DNA from: Calliopsis andreniformis
Lineage: Eukaryota; Arthropoda; Insecta; Hymenoptera; Andrenidae
Direction: 5' to 3'
DNA length: 64,000 bases
Assembly (NCBI RefSeq): GCF_051401765.1
Contig: NC_135073.1
Location: forward strand, 496,001 to 560,000
Of the stretch, positions 13,385-26,219 are shown piece after piece (positions within the stretch are counted from its first letter, which is position 1; every line of letters begins with the position of its first letter). Made by a program: the position numbers and the translations under genes. Below the pieces are notes generated by a model. It did no database searches. It saw nothing but the letters and a program-made list of their open reading frames with translations, and had not been told where the DNA came from.

Positions 13385-14050
13385 TCTCCGTGCCCATCCG
13401 TCCGTCTCTGTCCGTTCTTTTCAGAGACCTGATGCAGACAAGTGTCTTTCATCTTAATTTCGCATTAACAAAAGCTGAAAAGTTTTAAGCATTTGTATTT
13501 TTTAAATGATTTATAAATTAAGAAACTGATGCTTTAACTCCCCTCCCCTAATTACATGTGCACTATAACGTATTTTAATATTGTTAAAACCACTAACACT
13601 GAATAGCAAAAGTAATCGAGTTGGCGTGAAAAAGCCCATAATTAAAGGGTCAATAAAAAAACATGATATGACAAAGGGTCATAAAAAAAGGGTCTGTTTC
13701 GCTCAATTTTAAAAGACATTCCGTAGGTCTACTGCAAACAGCAAAAATGTCGTTAGTAACGATATTTAGCTTTTCCGGACAGATACGGACAGGTACGGAA
13801 CGGAACCGATCAAGTATGAACTGCTCTATTTGAAAACAAGGCACCAATATTTCTGCTTACTGGACGGCTACGGACAGGACGGAAGAAAACTTATGTGCAA
13901 ATGGAACCAGCCATCCGTTTTGCCAGACGGACACTGAACGTCGTATGCAAACCGCTCCATTTAAAAACAAGGGGACGATATTTTTTACTAAGGGAGCAGA
14001 ATGGTACGGGACGAATCGGCCTTCATACGTACCTGTCTGCGATAGTGTAA
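13385..14050. repeat. Degenerate CpG-rich tandem repeat with ACGGACAGG motifs
   Basis: A block of roughly 110-130 bp recurs two to three times in diverged form. For instance, GTATGAACTGCTC...TTTGAAAACAAGG at 13814 recurs as GTATGCAAACCGCTCC...TTTAAAAACAAGG at 13943, 129 bp later. CGGACAGG/CGGACGG motifs recur throughout, and a related CCGTCCGTC lies near 13395. GC and CpG are high compared with the flanks. The two minus-strand open frames (13650-13847, 13857-14060) run through the repeat and are not credible genes. It may be the interior of a non-autonomous transposon. Confidence 0.55.
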
Positions 14051-14394
14051 CAATCGGCAATTATTTCGACGTCATTACATTTTGAAAAGTATCATTAATT
14101 ATTTTGAATAATAATATGGTTAATAATAGTAAGAATAAACTAAGTGATAACATAGATTTGTATAGATAGTAGTAAACCTAACCTAAATCCTATCCTAATC
14201 TCAATTCCACAATTCAAATGTTTACGCTAGCGGCGCACTATGCGTATCCATATAGAAACAGGATCTCAGCAAAGCAGCATTCTATTATAACGACATGACA
14301 GGCCTATCAGAAGACGAACCCCTTTGACGTCTGCATAAGCGTTATCATACGTATCCGTGCTCAGGAACTGTCGCAGGATACTTTTACTACAGGT

Positions 14395-14600
14395 TTCTTT
14401 TGTTCAAAACAACAAGATCGTATACTTTGAGGTAAATTCCGTTGCTGTGATTTTGTAGCCTCGCGATCTGATTTTTGAGTTAAGATGTTACAAATTGTTT
14501 CGTCTTGGCATGATCTTTCCAATGATATATAGATCTTACTCCATGCTTCTTCGGTTAGTTCACATCTTAAAGACGGTACATTGTCTTTTCAATCTATGTA
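14395..14600 (+). repeat. Diverged copy of the right arm of the 50924-52421 element
   Basis: The order of motifs matches 52250-52421 on the same strand: a CAAGATCG...ACTTTGAGG block, then GATTTTTGAGTTAA, then TTTCGTCTTGGCATGATCTTTCCAATGATAT, then ATCTTACTCCATG, then TTAAAGACGGTACATTGT. It is diverged but clearly related. No second arm was found nearby, so this is a single-arm remnant. Confidence 0.6.
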
Positions 14601-14640
14601 TCCGTATTTTTAAAATTTTCAAATTCTTAAAGCTTTATAA

Positions 14641-17150
14641 AATTAAACCACAATAGTATATGTATATTATCTTTAATGCTAAATTAATTATTATTTGTAA
14701 CTACAATTAATGTTTTAGAATGAATAAAAGGTGTATGTCAACGATTTGAACCGGAGCATGATTTGTAAATGTACTTCCCCACGCGGGCTGTGTACATGCA
14801 TCGGCACTTAAAGGTCAAAGTGAGAAAAAATATCCTTATTCTATTTTTTTTCTTGGCATACGATAATTCGGCAGCACCCAGAAAAATTTATGGCTCGTCG
14901 CTGTAAGAACCCTTTCGGTCGCTTGATGAGAAGACCCCCACTGAGTGGTAAGGATAGTCTCGAGTCATTTCCCGTGCCTAATGCTCGACCATTTTACGGG
15001 ACAGTACTGTATTCGCTGCTGATAGGACCCAATATTTGGCGCGCGTATGTAATACGCCACTAGCGAGATCGTTTGAATGGTGGAATTCAAGTTAGAATAG
15101 AATTTTGGTTACGATTTCTGCTAACTATAGAAATCTATGATATCACTTGTTTTATTTTTACTATTATAAATAATAATATTATGAACCGTTTGCACAGCGT
15201 TGTCGCCGCTGCGGCGACGCGGCGCGACGGCATCTAGAAACAACTTTATATTTTTATACATGTAGGGAGATATTTCTGCATATGCTTATTGTAATCAATC
15301 TGGCGACCGAGCTGGCTGCGTGTCTTCCGATTGTGCCTTCGTCAACATATTTCTTACCCTCACAGTAAAAATGACTCAGAGTTGATGAAAGATCATATTA
15401 AAAATTGTTTGGAATGCAAAGGGTTAAAGATAATTAATGATACTTTTCAGAATGTAATAGCATCGAAATAACCACCTGTTGTTACAATAGGGTAAGTGTC
15501 AGCTCGGGACCTCCATGCAGTGTATACTGTTTATTTTTACGGAAATTTGTAGTAATCTGTATATCTATAGTAATCTGTAGTAGGGACATTCCGCGGATTC
15601 TACCGATTATAGAGTGATTCGGGTGCTTAAGATAGTTGTCTGTTTTGGAAGGTCCCTAACACGTGTTAAAATCCTCATAGACACAAATTCTTCAATGAGA
15701 CTCTTACTGCAAGTAGTCTCTGCTTTATCAGTTACTGGACCATCTTCAATAGCTGATTATCGGCAGTCTTTTGGTCTACACTCCATCTATGCGTGTTACC
15801 TACGTTTTTTTCCGCAAGCATTTTATAAAAATTAAACCGTAAGAGATACGATATAATGGATTCAGACTTTGTTCTTCTATTACTTCTCTTTAATATATCT
15901 GCAGAATTACAAATATGTTATTACGTATATGTTATGTTACAAATATGTATAAATATGTTAAGTTTAAAGCATTATTACTGCAAAACGAAAGCAGATCGAA
16001 CACTGAGTTATGGGACATTTTGTGATACACCCTGTAGACATAGATACATGTTCCAATTTAAATCTTTATATAATTAAAAAGCTGACTGTACACAGAAACT
16101 GTATGAAAATGTGGTATCTAGCATAAGTTTCATAAATTTTTTACTTGATTTGATGGTTTAATGAGAACCTGTGAAATTACTTTTCCTAGCATCAGTTCAA
16201 TGTCTATGTTCTTGTTGTGCTGAACGCTTGATATAATGCCATAACATGTGTGATCGTTTTTTATATAAAATATAAAAATATTTCCGTTTTTGCAAATGAA
16301 GATTTAAGTACCTGGCAAACTAATTATTTATTTGAGTGTCTGCTTGTGTAACAATTTTAGCATATCCTCTACCATGTTTTCAGCCTGTTATAATTAAAAA
16401 ATTGAACGAAAGAACAAAAGGTACATGTGGACAAAATAGACAGCCAAATAATTTTCATTTCTGTAGTATCATTAATTCATATCATTATAACACGTTCTTT
16501 AATTCGCCTCGTTTTGTAAAACATACATAAAAGTAGTTGTGAAAAATGTATTTCAGAATTTATTTAGTATAAAAATCGTCGTTAAAGATTGACTTTTCGG
16601 TAGACTTTAAGAACTTTAACAATGAAGTGCCAATGTTGACAGTGTCTGCTGAATAAATTTTTATTTTTCCATCTTCAGAGTATACAGGTTTCATTTATTA
16701 TTACCTGTTATTTTAATATAAACAGATCAGCCTTTTTAGAAAAATTTCTTGTAGCCTTTCAAAGTCGTTTTTCCAATATAAAAATGTAAATCAATTCTTG
16801 TTTCGCATATTTTGATTCGATATTGTGTTTTAAGAAAACCATGAAAGTATACGTAGTTCAACTTTATTCTTCTGTGTAGCTGTTGTTAGCAAATACTCTT
16901 CATAGGTAAGGGCATTTGAATTTAACATTATTATAAGTTAGTCAGGCCTCAGATGTTGAAAAATCTATATTTATTGTTTTTGTGTACAACATTTTTCTAC
17001 ATGTATCTGTTAACCATATTTAATAAACATTTATGAGTGTTACATGTAGCATTACTATTAATTATTCAGATCTATAGGCGCATTTATGGTATTCAAAAGT
17101 ATTAAGAATTGCGATATGTCTTAGTTTAAGTAATGGATCTCTCAGTATTA
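14641..17150. other. AT-rich stretch with a GC-rich hairpin, no gene recognised
   Basis: No supported gene. A short GC-rich island at about 15190-15235 contains a perfect 7-bp stem (GTCGCCG at 15202-15208, CGGCGAC at 15212-15218) around CTG. Open frames at 15614-15835, 15856-16077 and 16336-16530 show no domain or composition that suggests coding. Confidence 0.4.
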
Positions 17151-18691
17151 ACCAGAGAGTCGAGACCGAAAGAATTACGGTTACGGTCACGGTCAGGTCA
17201 GAGAGCCGAGCAAAATGACACGACGGATTACTCTCGGAGTTATTGGGAGGTTTGAGCGGTTACGGGTTTCTTCTCAACTGTATAGCCTGACCAAAAGGAA
17301 CGGTCAAGATTTTTGGTCAACCGGAATTAGTGAGCGATTATAACCGGTCGAAACTCTGGTCTAGACTGTCTATCGTGAGAGGAAAAAACGGTCAGGTTAG
17401 GAGTTTTCTTTTAACCAGTATCGAGCTGATTTGGTCAGCTGACACTCTTTAAAGATAGAAATTCGCACAACCTGATTTCACGACCACAATTCAGCTGTAT
17501 CTAATTGTGTTATGATTACCTCATAATCGATTACTGAAGTAATCATGGTAATTGTAATTATTCTTCGATTAAACATTATTGAAATAAATCAGTAATTATA
17601 GATAATGCTTTTAATCTACAATCATAAATAAATAATTTATATTTTATACTAAAGGTAGATGTGTAGATTATACTTCTATATTAAAATCATAATTTTCATC
17701 AGTTCTCACTACATAAAAAAATGGTTTGTTCATTTAATTATCTAATAAATATGTATTTTCAAAGAAATGTTCACAATATCATTATTATTATTACATATTA
17801 TAAAGGAACACTCCGAGGTGTGAATCTCCAATTTTTACGAAACTTGGCAATTGCATATTTTTAAACACGAATACAACTATTTACAGTCTTTTTAAAACAT
17901 TTATTTGTTTAAATGATATATTAAAAATAGCATATTTTCATTGTTTTTACCAAATAAATGTTGATTGATCTTTTGTATAAGTCGAAATAGTAAATAGAAC
18001 TTTGGATTTTTGAATTGTAACAAAATAAGAACAATCTGTTCACATTTTATGCTAAATTGAGCCATACAACGAATAGTTTTAATAAAAATACATTCTTACA
18101 TCTTCATCACTGTATTATGATATATGTATCCCCACCACTTCATTCTTTCTATGCCATGGAATAAACACATAATGAGAATCCTCGAACTCGAACTCTACGC
18201 CCACAACAGGCAAGGATCGGAACAGGGATTAAGAAATGTAGAAGGGCAAATTTCTTATTTGTAATGACATCCTTACGCAAGTAACGCTAATCGGTCCCTT
18301 GTGTACTCCCGATGAAAATGGTACCAAACACGACACAATTTCGATTATTTATAACAAAGGTACATAACGGAAGAAGGGAAGTAGGGGTAGCGAGCTCGAG
18401 TGTGAGCGGCCTAGCCCAGCTGTGTCCATTGTAAAGGGGATCGACTCCAGGCCTAAGCCTTGACCGTGACTGTTTCTCTCGTTACTTTTCAAAATCTCTT
18501 AGAATCGGTCTCTCACCAAGCGGTCACGGACTCCTGACCAAAACTCAGTCGGTTAGCTTTTCTGGTTAACCTTGTAACCGTTCACGTTCTTATGGTCAGG
18601 ATTTCGGTCATCTCTCATTACGGTTACTAGTCGCTGAGAGGTTATAACCGGTTCACAATTCTGGCCACAATTCCGGGTTCAACTCCCTGGT
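17151..18691. mobile_element. Diverged inverted-repeat element with GGTTA/GGTCA-rich ends
   Basis: The left end (ACCAGAGAGTCGAGACCG, from 17151) and the reverse complement of the right end (ACCAGGGAGTTGAACCCG, ending about 18691) match at most positions. Both terminal regions (about 17151-17450 and 18460-18691) are GC-richer than the interior and full of GGTTA, GGTCA and CGGTCA motifs. A direct target duplication is not clear: CTCAGTAT on the left against CTCAATGG on the right. The interior (17480-18300) is AT-rich and non-coding. Around 18300-18370 it carries a fragment of the 36670-38370 repeat family (the GATGAAAATGGTACCAAACACG motif region). It is probably an old non-autonomous DNA transposon. 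Confidence 0.55.
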
Positions 18692-19479
18692 CTCAATGGA
18701 AATTAAAAATAGTATAATTAATTTTGTAACAGGAAGATATTAATATATCAACTTAAAATTTTGCATCTTCGTTTATGCATATTTTATGAAGTTATGTGAA
18801 TTGCATATTTGTTAATATTTAGTATTGAAAATTATATCATGTAAGAAAGTAAAACAATATTAAATACAAATGAAATGTTATGTTTATATAAAAAATTTGT
18901 ACCAGCAAGTACAACTTTCAGTCGATCACAAATGTATCTGGTCATCTAATAGTAGGAACATTATCAGAATATAATAAAAAGAACTTCATTCAATTTGTTG
19001 TTCATTTATGTGAAAGTATGTATTTAATCTGTTCGGAATGATTTCGGATATTTTAGGAACACAGTATTATACATATATGCATATGTGGCACATTAGGGAT
19101 TAAGCTCATTTACTTCTATTTGATACACTTTATGCATGTATAATTAGAAAATGTATACCTATTATGTGTAAAAGCAGGTTTGAATGACATGGACTTTCCC
19201 TAACTCATCTTGGCAGTGAACATCTTAAGGATAACCGTACACAATTTTTTTAAAATATTTATTAAACATTTGTTAATTTGTTGAATGCAAGTTATTTTTT
19301 TCCTTACTTATTAGCTATCGTGGCTGGATAGGTATTTTTTTGCCATTGTAGGTACTTTCGTAAGTAATTGCCGATACAAGAGTAGTACAGTATCGATCCG
19401 ATAGTTCGTTAAGGCATTTGCGAAGAGGACATAAGGACCTACTTGTCGATGTTAAACCGGAATAAATTCAGTTCATTTG

Positions 19480-19700
19480 TTGGCATGCAGTATATCGTCT
19501 CGTCGGCGTCTGTGCGCGCGACGCGGTACAACCGATGAGTTCGTCGTGAATTGGAGTTCAATTGCAGATTGACCCCTCCGGCGCAAGACTTCTATAATTA
19601 CATTTCGCATTCCTCGTTGTTACGAGCGACTCAACGAGCAGTAAACGAGCACTACATGTTCGTTCTTGTTCGAGGCCAGTTTTTTCCTGCGTACATGTAA
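19480..19700. other. CpG-rich island in AT-rich DNA
   Basis: About 220 bp markedly richer in CG dinucleotides than its surroundings, including GTGCGCGCGACGCGG at about 19512-19526 and several CGAG/ACGAGC repeats. No long open frame or recognisable transposon terminus is present. It could be a host promoter or first exon, or a piece of a transposon. I cannot decide from sequence alone. Confidence 0.3.
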
Positions 19701-20096
19701 CATTTGGTAGGTGTAAATTCTACGAAAAGTTGAATGTCGAAGTCTCTCCCATCTTTATAAGTAACTCCATACGAACATCTGCTATTAAAGTTAACTTATA
19801 ATCAAAATTAATCAACCGGAAGTTTGAAAAGAACAAGGTAAAGCTTCGACAAGTGATTAAATCCATCTCAGGGACAAACAGGAAATTTTTACTTTTATTT
19901 ACCACATTTATAAACTAAAAAGTAGCAAATGTACTACCAAATCAGTCTACCAATGTCTTGAGAAAGATACTTCATATAAAATATACATTGTATATTCTCA
20001 TTATGATTCGGAATACTAAAAGAATTAAATATTCGAAATAATAATAATTCTCAACAACTACCAAAAATTTAAAACAAATCGAATGAATGTATACTG

Positions 20097-21284
20097 ACAA
20101 GGAAGTGGTTTTAAGTGTCCATCTCCGATTGTTTTAAAATCTTAAAGAACCTTGAACTTTATGCTAATAAATTATTATGTGAGAACAAATTACTACTTCT
20201 ATTACCTCCGACCCTTACTAAGGGGTGCACCATTCTTGATTGGTGAACTACATTTGTCTTACTAGGAGCCGATCAAATTCAAGTAAATGTTATTTCTTGA
20301 AAATTGAATTCCAAATGATAACGATTGTTAGATGCAGTTTTTCTTATTGAGAAAATAAACCTCGGAGCACAAGTTACATAACTGTAAACAATAAACGCCG
20401 ACTCTTCCAAAGATTCTTCCGTTAATAACAAATTCAACACGTTTACCGGATTAATAATCATTTTTAATCACTGGAATAGCAGAATTACTTCTGTTAACAT
20501 CTCAAGTACTCGCTGTGACTAGAGAACCCGTTTTTGACGAAAAGAATAACAACGTCTTGGCAGAAATAATGCGTAATTTCATAACGTTCCAAAAATAAAA
20601 AATATCCAGCTGACTATATGTATTCCGTACGAACGAAAACAAGTGTCATTTCACAGACACTTGATTTCTTCACATTTTTTTATTTCTTACAGTATTTTAA
20701 TTTCAACTTATATTTTTAACAATATTTTATATAATTTTTTAAAAATAATATTTTTATTAATGAGGTACTTATGCAGGACTCGATTTTAAAGAAAAAATCT
20801 TTACTTGAATTTGATCAGCTCCAGTAAGACAAATGTAGTTCACCAATCAAGGGTGGTGCACCCCTTAGTAAAGGTCGGAGGTAATGGAACCAGTAATTTG
20901 TTATCATGCAATAATTTACTAGTATAAAATTCAAGGTTCTTTGAGATTTTAAGAATCTTCTTCCAGGTTTTCAGTTTTAAATGTATATTTAAACGATTAG
21001 GGGTAATTTAGCTCGTGATAAGGGTGACTGACAACAAGGACATTATTCACCACGTACATATACTACAAATTAAATTTATATCAAGTCTGATAATAATTTT
21101 TTAACTAACTTAAGCTATTTCTCGTATTTCATCTTATCAACTTCGGGTGGTAGTTTCACCACATAAATATGAAAAAGGGCCAATATAAAAAAACACGTAT
21201 CTCTTATTTTTTGGTCCTCTATACTCTATAATGTATTTGAAAAGCAAAACAATCGGAGGTGGACACTTTAAAACCCTTCCTTGT
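20097..21284. mobile_element. Fold-back element with an insertion in its right arm
   Basis: The left arm is 20097 to about 20290. The right arm is split into about 20797-20975 and 21245-21284. The outermost segment ACAAGGAAG...AGTGTCCA(T/C)CTCCGATTGTTTT pairs with 21245-21284. The inner segment (AACCTTGAA, ATTACCTCCGACC, AGGGGTGCACC, TGGTGAACTACATTTGTCTTACT) pairs with 20797-20975. The about 270 bp at 20976-21244 have no counterpart in the left arm and look inserted. They include a GGGTGGTAGTTTCACCAC segment related to 25375-25480. No transposase was found, and target duplications are unclear. Confidence 0.75.
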
Positions 21285-22645
21285 AGGTTACTATTAACTT
21301 TTCTCACTTAGCATGTGGATTATATAGCTACATTATTATCGCGAGAAATGTGAAACAAATATTTTTGCAAATACTTGATCCAAATATTCTTAATTTTATG
21401 TGTATTTAATATTGCATAACAATAAAACAATATATATTGCCCTTAAGTTATTTATTACAACGGCGTCCCAAAAATTTGTAAGGTCTCAGGTCTCTTGAAA
21501 AGTAAATCCGCCATGGCTCCCTTTTAACAAGCCGAAAAATAAAAATATTAGGTCAATTGAAAATTCATGCATAGCTCGTGTCGTTTACCAGCAACATAAA
21601 CAGTTGAATCTCAACGTTTTAAGAGCGAGAGAGTAAGGATCACATCTACCTTCTCTCTCGACTGTTCTCAGCTGTGATGTGCCAAGCTCACATACATGTG
21701 TTCGTATGTGTAGTGGATGAGGAATTTTTCTAGTCTTTGGTTAAGGAAGCATCATGGAAATATGATCTTTGCAAATTCATGTCCAAGTGTCTAATGTTTG
21801 CAATTTTTAATATTATTTATGTATTCACGAGTAAATACTAGACAGAATCCACTGATACATAAACGAGTAAGGAATTGAGTAGACTCTTATTATACGTGTA
21901 AACAGATCTGACTATATGTAAGTACATAGTATACAGAACTGCAAAGAAATGCCGTAAAAGGAATACAGGTTTAATTGGTCAGAGTAAATTGCGTTACGTA
22001 ACATTAGCCGACGCGGTCACTTGTATTGCACTTGTTTGTCCTTTAGACAGATTCATCTAAATGGAGTTCTACTATATATATTACCACTGTGCAAGGTTTA
22101 AATGACATTTTGAGAGTACTTAATTCATTCAATTCAAATAAGAAACGTTCAATAAAACCAAAAAATTTGTAAGATGACCTAATAATATTATTGATGTAGG
22201 TAAATACTGTGAGAAAGTAAGTGGGGCTTTATATGTCGCAAGGATTATCACTGCATGAACAGTATGACAGATCTGTCTTGCAGTCGTGTTGTACGAGAGT
22301 CAAGATAAGACAATATTCTTACAAATATTGTAAGAAAAATCTTAGAAATTTATATATTATCTTGGTCTTGGTTGAAATAATCTTATATTGTCTCCAACTA
22401 ATTATTCAATTTATAATTTATTTTTTATAATTATACATGTATAAATATTTATAACCAGCGCAAGGCAAGTAGCAAGCGGATCGAACTAAGAATGTGAACG
22501 TCTTTTTAGAATACACGTCACACAATGTTTTAATTTAACTGTTTAACTTATAATATAATCTATGATGCGCAGTAGTAAAAGTGTAAGAAGAAAATAGCAA
22601 GAAAGAACAACGATGAAGGAAACACATCTAACGCTTTGTCTACGT
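21285..22645. other. AT-rich stretch, no gene recognised
   Basis: No credible coding sequence. The 69-codon frame at 22221-22430 is AT-driven. Around 22300-22400 and again around 23460-23560 there are short AAGATTA/TCTTGTCTTG inverted words, but no definable element. Confidence 0.4.
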
Positions 22646-22820
22646 CACAGTCAACTCTAGCACTAGCCATACTGAACGAAAAAAAACAGCAATGCGAGTT
22701 CGATTTTGCATTGGATAGACAGAGACACAATGCTACATACTTTTTCTATCAAATGCAAAATTGGGCTCTCGCAGTGTTGCTGTGTTTCGTTCAGCATGGC
22801 TAGTATTAGAGTCGGCTGTG
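22646..22820. repeat. Long hairpin, 75-bp arms with 24-nt loop
   Basis: The arms at 22646-22720 and 22745-22820 are reverse complements at roughly 80 percent of positions, for example CACTAGCCATACTGAACGAA against the right-arm complement TACTAGCCATGCTGAACGAA. The loop is about 24 nt. A transcript would fold into a stem of about 75 bp, far longer than a usual microRNA precursor and closer to an hpRNA or a small fold-back MITE. No target-site duplication was recognised. The 62-codon frame at 22663-22851 lies across it and is not credible. Confidence 0.7.
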
Positions 22821-22859
22821 CTTGCGTATTAGACATATTTTCGCTATTCAAAAAAAAAG

Positions 22860-23862
22860 GTCAATATTGAGAAAATACAAGTGTGCTTCCTATGTAAAGA
22901 ATAGAACGTCACAAATGAAATTAAAATGAAAACAGTAACACATTAGGTCTTAAATTTGACATGAATAAGGTTAAGGCGTTATTACTAGAAATATTTTATA
23001 CCTAACGTACATTTCTCTCCTGTGTTAATTTAGATAAAGTTAATTGGGCCAACATTTTTTTTATATTAGATTCAATTAATATTAACCCTTAACTATTGAC
23101 ACGAGATCTGACAAATTCCTGAACGAAATTTTACTCAAAATTTAAAAAATACAGGTTTTATTTCTCTTGTAGATTTTTTAATTTATTTTTTGTAAGTGTA
23201 ATATGTTTTTTAATAAAAATTTGTACCATATGATACGTCTAACCTTTATAATTTAGAAGAATTAATGTCACAATAATTTTCCGTAGTTAAGAGTTAAAAT
23301 AATTAATGAATTTATATACATAAACAACATAGATCTAATAATTGAAAATTAGTTTATATATAAATAAGTAACGTAATTATACGTAATTTTATATATTTCT
23401 AAAAATGAAGAAAAAACTTAAATTATTGTAAAAAAATAATGTTTGGGCCAAGATTATTAACAACATTGTCTTGTATATTGTGTAAAGTTGTCTTGTCCTG
23501 TTATTGTCTTGAAATTCGAGACAAGGCAAGATTAATACCAAGATTAATCTTAGAATCTGGAGTAGCACTAGTATTATAGAGTAATTGTAGGTAGCATTCT
23601 TGTGCGTTAAGCACGAATCTAGATATTCTTCTTGCGCCCAGTTACAGTATCCTCCATATAGAATGGTAATATGTCACTATTTTTGAAAGAAGTACCTTTT
23701 AAATACAATTTTCTATTATTTATATACAGTTTGATTAAAAAGGGTGCAGTACAATTTAGAAGATTAATTTTAAATATATCTTATAAATCATAGTCGTCTT
23801 TAATTAGGGTTCTAAAAGTTACTAAATATAATTTCAATTGCATTTGGTAATGTAGATATATA
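22860..23862. other. Very AT-rich stretch, nothing recognised
   Basis: No gene or defined repeat. Word-level inverted repeats of TTGTCTTG/CAAGATTA type occur near 23460-23560. Confidence 0.4.
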
Positions 23863-24277
23863 AGGTGTTTCAGAATATGTCCTATATGTATATCTTTTAC
23901 TACTCGAGTTATGGATGATTAAAAAAATGTTTGAAACGTTCACTGTGTGCCTCAAAACACGCTACTACACGCCTTTATCATCGCATTCCACACTGACTTG
24001 AAAATATCGTGTTCCTCGAGTAGTCTCAAACTCATTTTGTATTCTTTGTTGCAGTTCATGCATATTATTCACTTGTATTGAGTACTCGATAAATTTTAAA
24101 TCGCCCTACAAGTAAACATCTAATGAGTAACGGACATTTTCAAACATTTTCTTTAATCATCCATAATTCGAAAAGTAAGTAAGGTGTATAGGACATATGT
24201 TTAGATAATATTTTTTACTTGTTTTAATGTGCAGATTTAGCTCTTGAAGCATTGGCATGTATTTCTGAAACACTCTG
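23863..24277. mobile_element. MITE with GGTGTTTCAGAA termini
   Basis: The left end (AGGTGTTTCAGAATATGTCC) pairs with the right end (reverse complement AGAGTGTTTCAGAAATAC). Further in, ATGTCCTATA and TTATGGATGATTAAA...ATGTTTGAAA recur inverted at about 24125-24200. The right arm has about 60-90 bp extra between its terminus and the ATGTCCTATA block, probably an insertion. TATATA flanks both ends, consistent with a TA target. There is no coding capacity, and the 62-codon frame at 24157-24345 is an artefact of the right arm. Confidence 0.75.
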
Positions 24278-25279
24278 TATATATAAATATTACAAGGATG
24301 AATTATTGTATTGTTTCGATGTAAGGAAAAAACGAGCCATACCACATATTTAAATAGTCCTCAAAATGTACATTCCAATCTATATGTTCGTTGCTGACCT
24401 CAAGTTGCGAATTTGCAGTAAGAGAATATAGCAATTTGTTATCTACTTAATCTTCAATTTAGGCTGAAACATTTTCACAAAAACTGAACATGTAGCTTGC
24501 ATGTGAAAATGCTATGATTTATTTGATCCAAAACTTTCAAGAAGTACCTAAATATTATTCAAGGGAACAATTAAATGTTTGTTGAGATGGTATTGTTAGT
24601 TGTGTACAAAAATAGATAGCTATAATAATATCAGAAATTTTCTCTAAAAATAATATTTTTTTTACCTCCGTTCTGAAAATTTATCACATGTACCACAGAC
24701 TGAGTACAGTCAATAAACTACGTTACAGTGGCCATTTTCCCATTTGTATTATCTACAGCAGCGTTTTCCAGTGATATGGTCCCTCTCTGACTTGCTTTTT
24801 CTTTCAGCCGCTTTTTTTTATTTACTAATACATATCTTTCGTAGTGTTTGAACTTTTTTGGCAATAAAGACACTAATCTATCATATAGACTACTAGACTT
24901 TCTTGTAAATTTGTTCAATTAAACAATGTTTACTGGTGAAACTCTAATTGTTTGAATATGGTGAATAATTATTCATGAGAAATGACTTATAAACCATCTT
25001 CACTTGCTAGGCTTTCATCTACGCGAAAGTCACCGATACTGAACCCATCGAACTATTTGCAACAAGTGCGAGTATTCAAGTATTCACTAATGGCGTTATT
25101 ATTTATAGATTTAGTGAACAATAAACAATATATATCATGATATAATGATGACAATAGTATTCACATACAAATTTGTAAAAAGATCGACCAACATTTAAAC
25201 AAGGGAAACATCAAAAATTGTGTTAAACAACAAAAAGTTTTTTAATATATTTTTTAAACAAATTGATATTTTAAAAAAT
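24278..25279. other. AT-rich stretch, nothing recognised
   Basis: No supported gene, RNA or element. The minus-strand frame at 24718-24918 is lysine- and arginine-rich with no recognisable motif. Confidence 0.4.
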
Positions 25280-25520
25280 TCTTTATATAGGTGGGTTCGT
25301 CGTCGAAACATATGCAATCGCTTCATTTACACCACTTCGCTACACGGCAAATGTTCTCGAAATATTAAGCCAAATATGTTTCAACTTTGGGGGTGGTTTT
25401 CGCCCCTTCAACATGGATACCAGCAGATAAAAAAAATATACGAGCCTATTTTTGGCTAGTCTACAAACATGCCAAGTTTCATCAAAATCGGATATTCACA
25501 CTTCGTTTAGGCACGATCAC
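25280..25520 (+). repeat. Fragment of a dispersed GGTGGTTTTCGCCCC repeat
   Basis: The segment ACTTTGGGGGTGGTTTTCGCC...CAACATGGATA...ATAAAAAAAATATA, followed by GCCAAGTTTCATCAAAATCGG, resembles 21145-21215 (ACTTCGGGTGGTAGTTTCACC...AAATATGAAAAAGGGCCAATAT). Only these two partial copies were spotted in the window. The 79-codon frame at 25220-25459 runs through it and is not credible. Confidence 0.45.
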
Positions 25521-26219
25521 ATTAGACAAGTTACTGGAATGCAAATGGCTTAAATGCAAGTGATTTAGGATAATATGAACAATGTGTATGTGTTATATTA
25601 CTTGTGATATGTGAATATTCTTTCAAGGTTCAGCTAAAGTTGACATCCTTTCAACTTTTCCTAGCCTTAAAATACACATTGATTGATATGTGTTATACCA
25701 TATAGGGCAGATCTAAAGCAAATCGCCAAACATGTGAACATTTAGAAACTTGACAAAAGTTCATGTCTTGTTTGAAACATACATAACTAAATAACCAGCA
25801 TGCACCAACTCTGCCGTCACTATTTTTATTACTTTTGTATGACAGCTTAAATTCAAGTTACTTTTGAATTCAAGTGGCTTGTGTACAAGTAAAATTCATT
25901 ATGTTTGTAATGAAGCAACACGAAAAGCCCATTCTCCAGCACCGATTTGTGTAAAGTTGAAGATGTAAGAATGGTCATTTAAACACCCTATCTCAACATA
26001 CAGAATACGTATTTATGTATACATGTATGTATATATAGAAAATGCCTGCAAAATTGACTTTGAATTTGACATTCAGTTTGTGATTGTATCTTATTTTACT
26101 CGTTACAGAGATAAAAAGGCTGAAATAAACCGTGTTAAAACTGAACTGTTTTGTTGCAAAATAATATTAAAGTTTTATTTATCTCTTGAACCAGATATGT
26201 ATACAGAGTTAGTTCATGA
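25521..26219. other. AT-rich stretch, nothing recognised
   Basis: No supported gene. The 76-codon frame at 26023-26253 has no recognisable domain. Confidence 0.4.

Noticed and set aside
15190..15235. GC-rich hairpin as a terminator or RNA gene
   Set aside because: A single 7-bp perfect stem with no supporting context. CGG-type repeats form such stems by chance.
18671..18690. tRNA T-arm-like GGGTTCAACTCCC
   Set aside because: No acceptor stem, anticodon arm or D-arm can be drawn around it. It is part of a transposon terminus.
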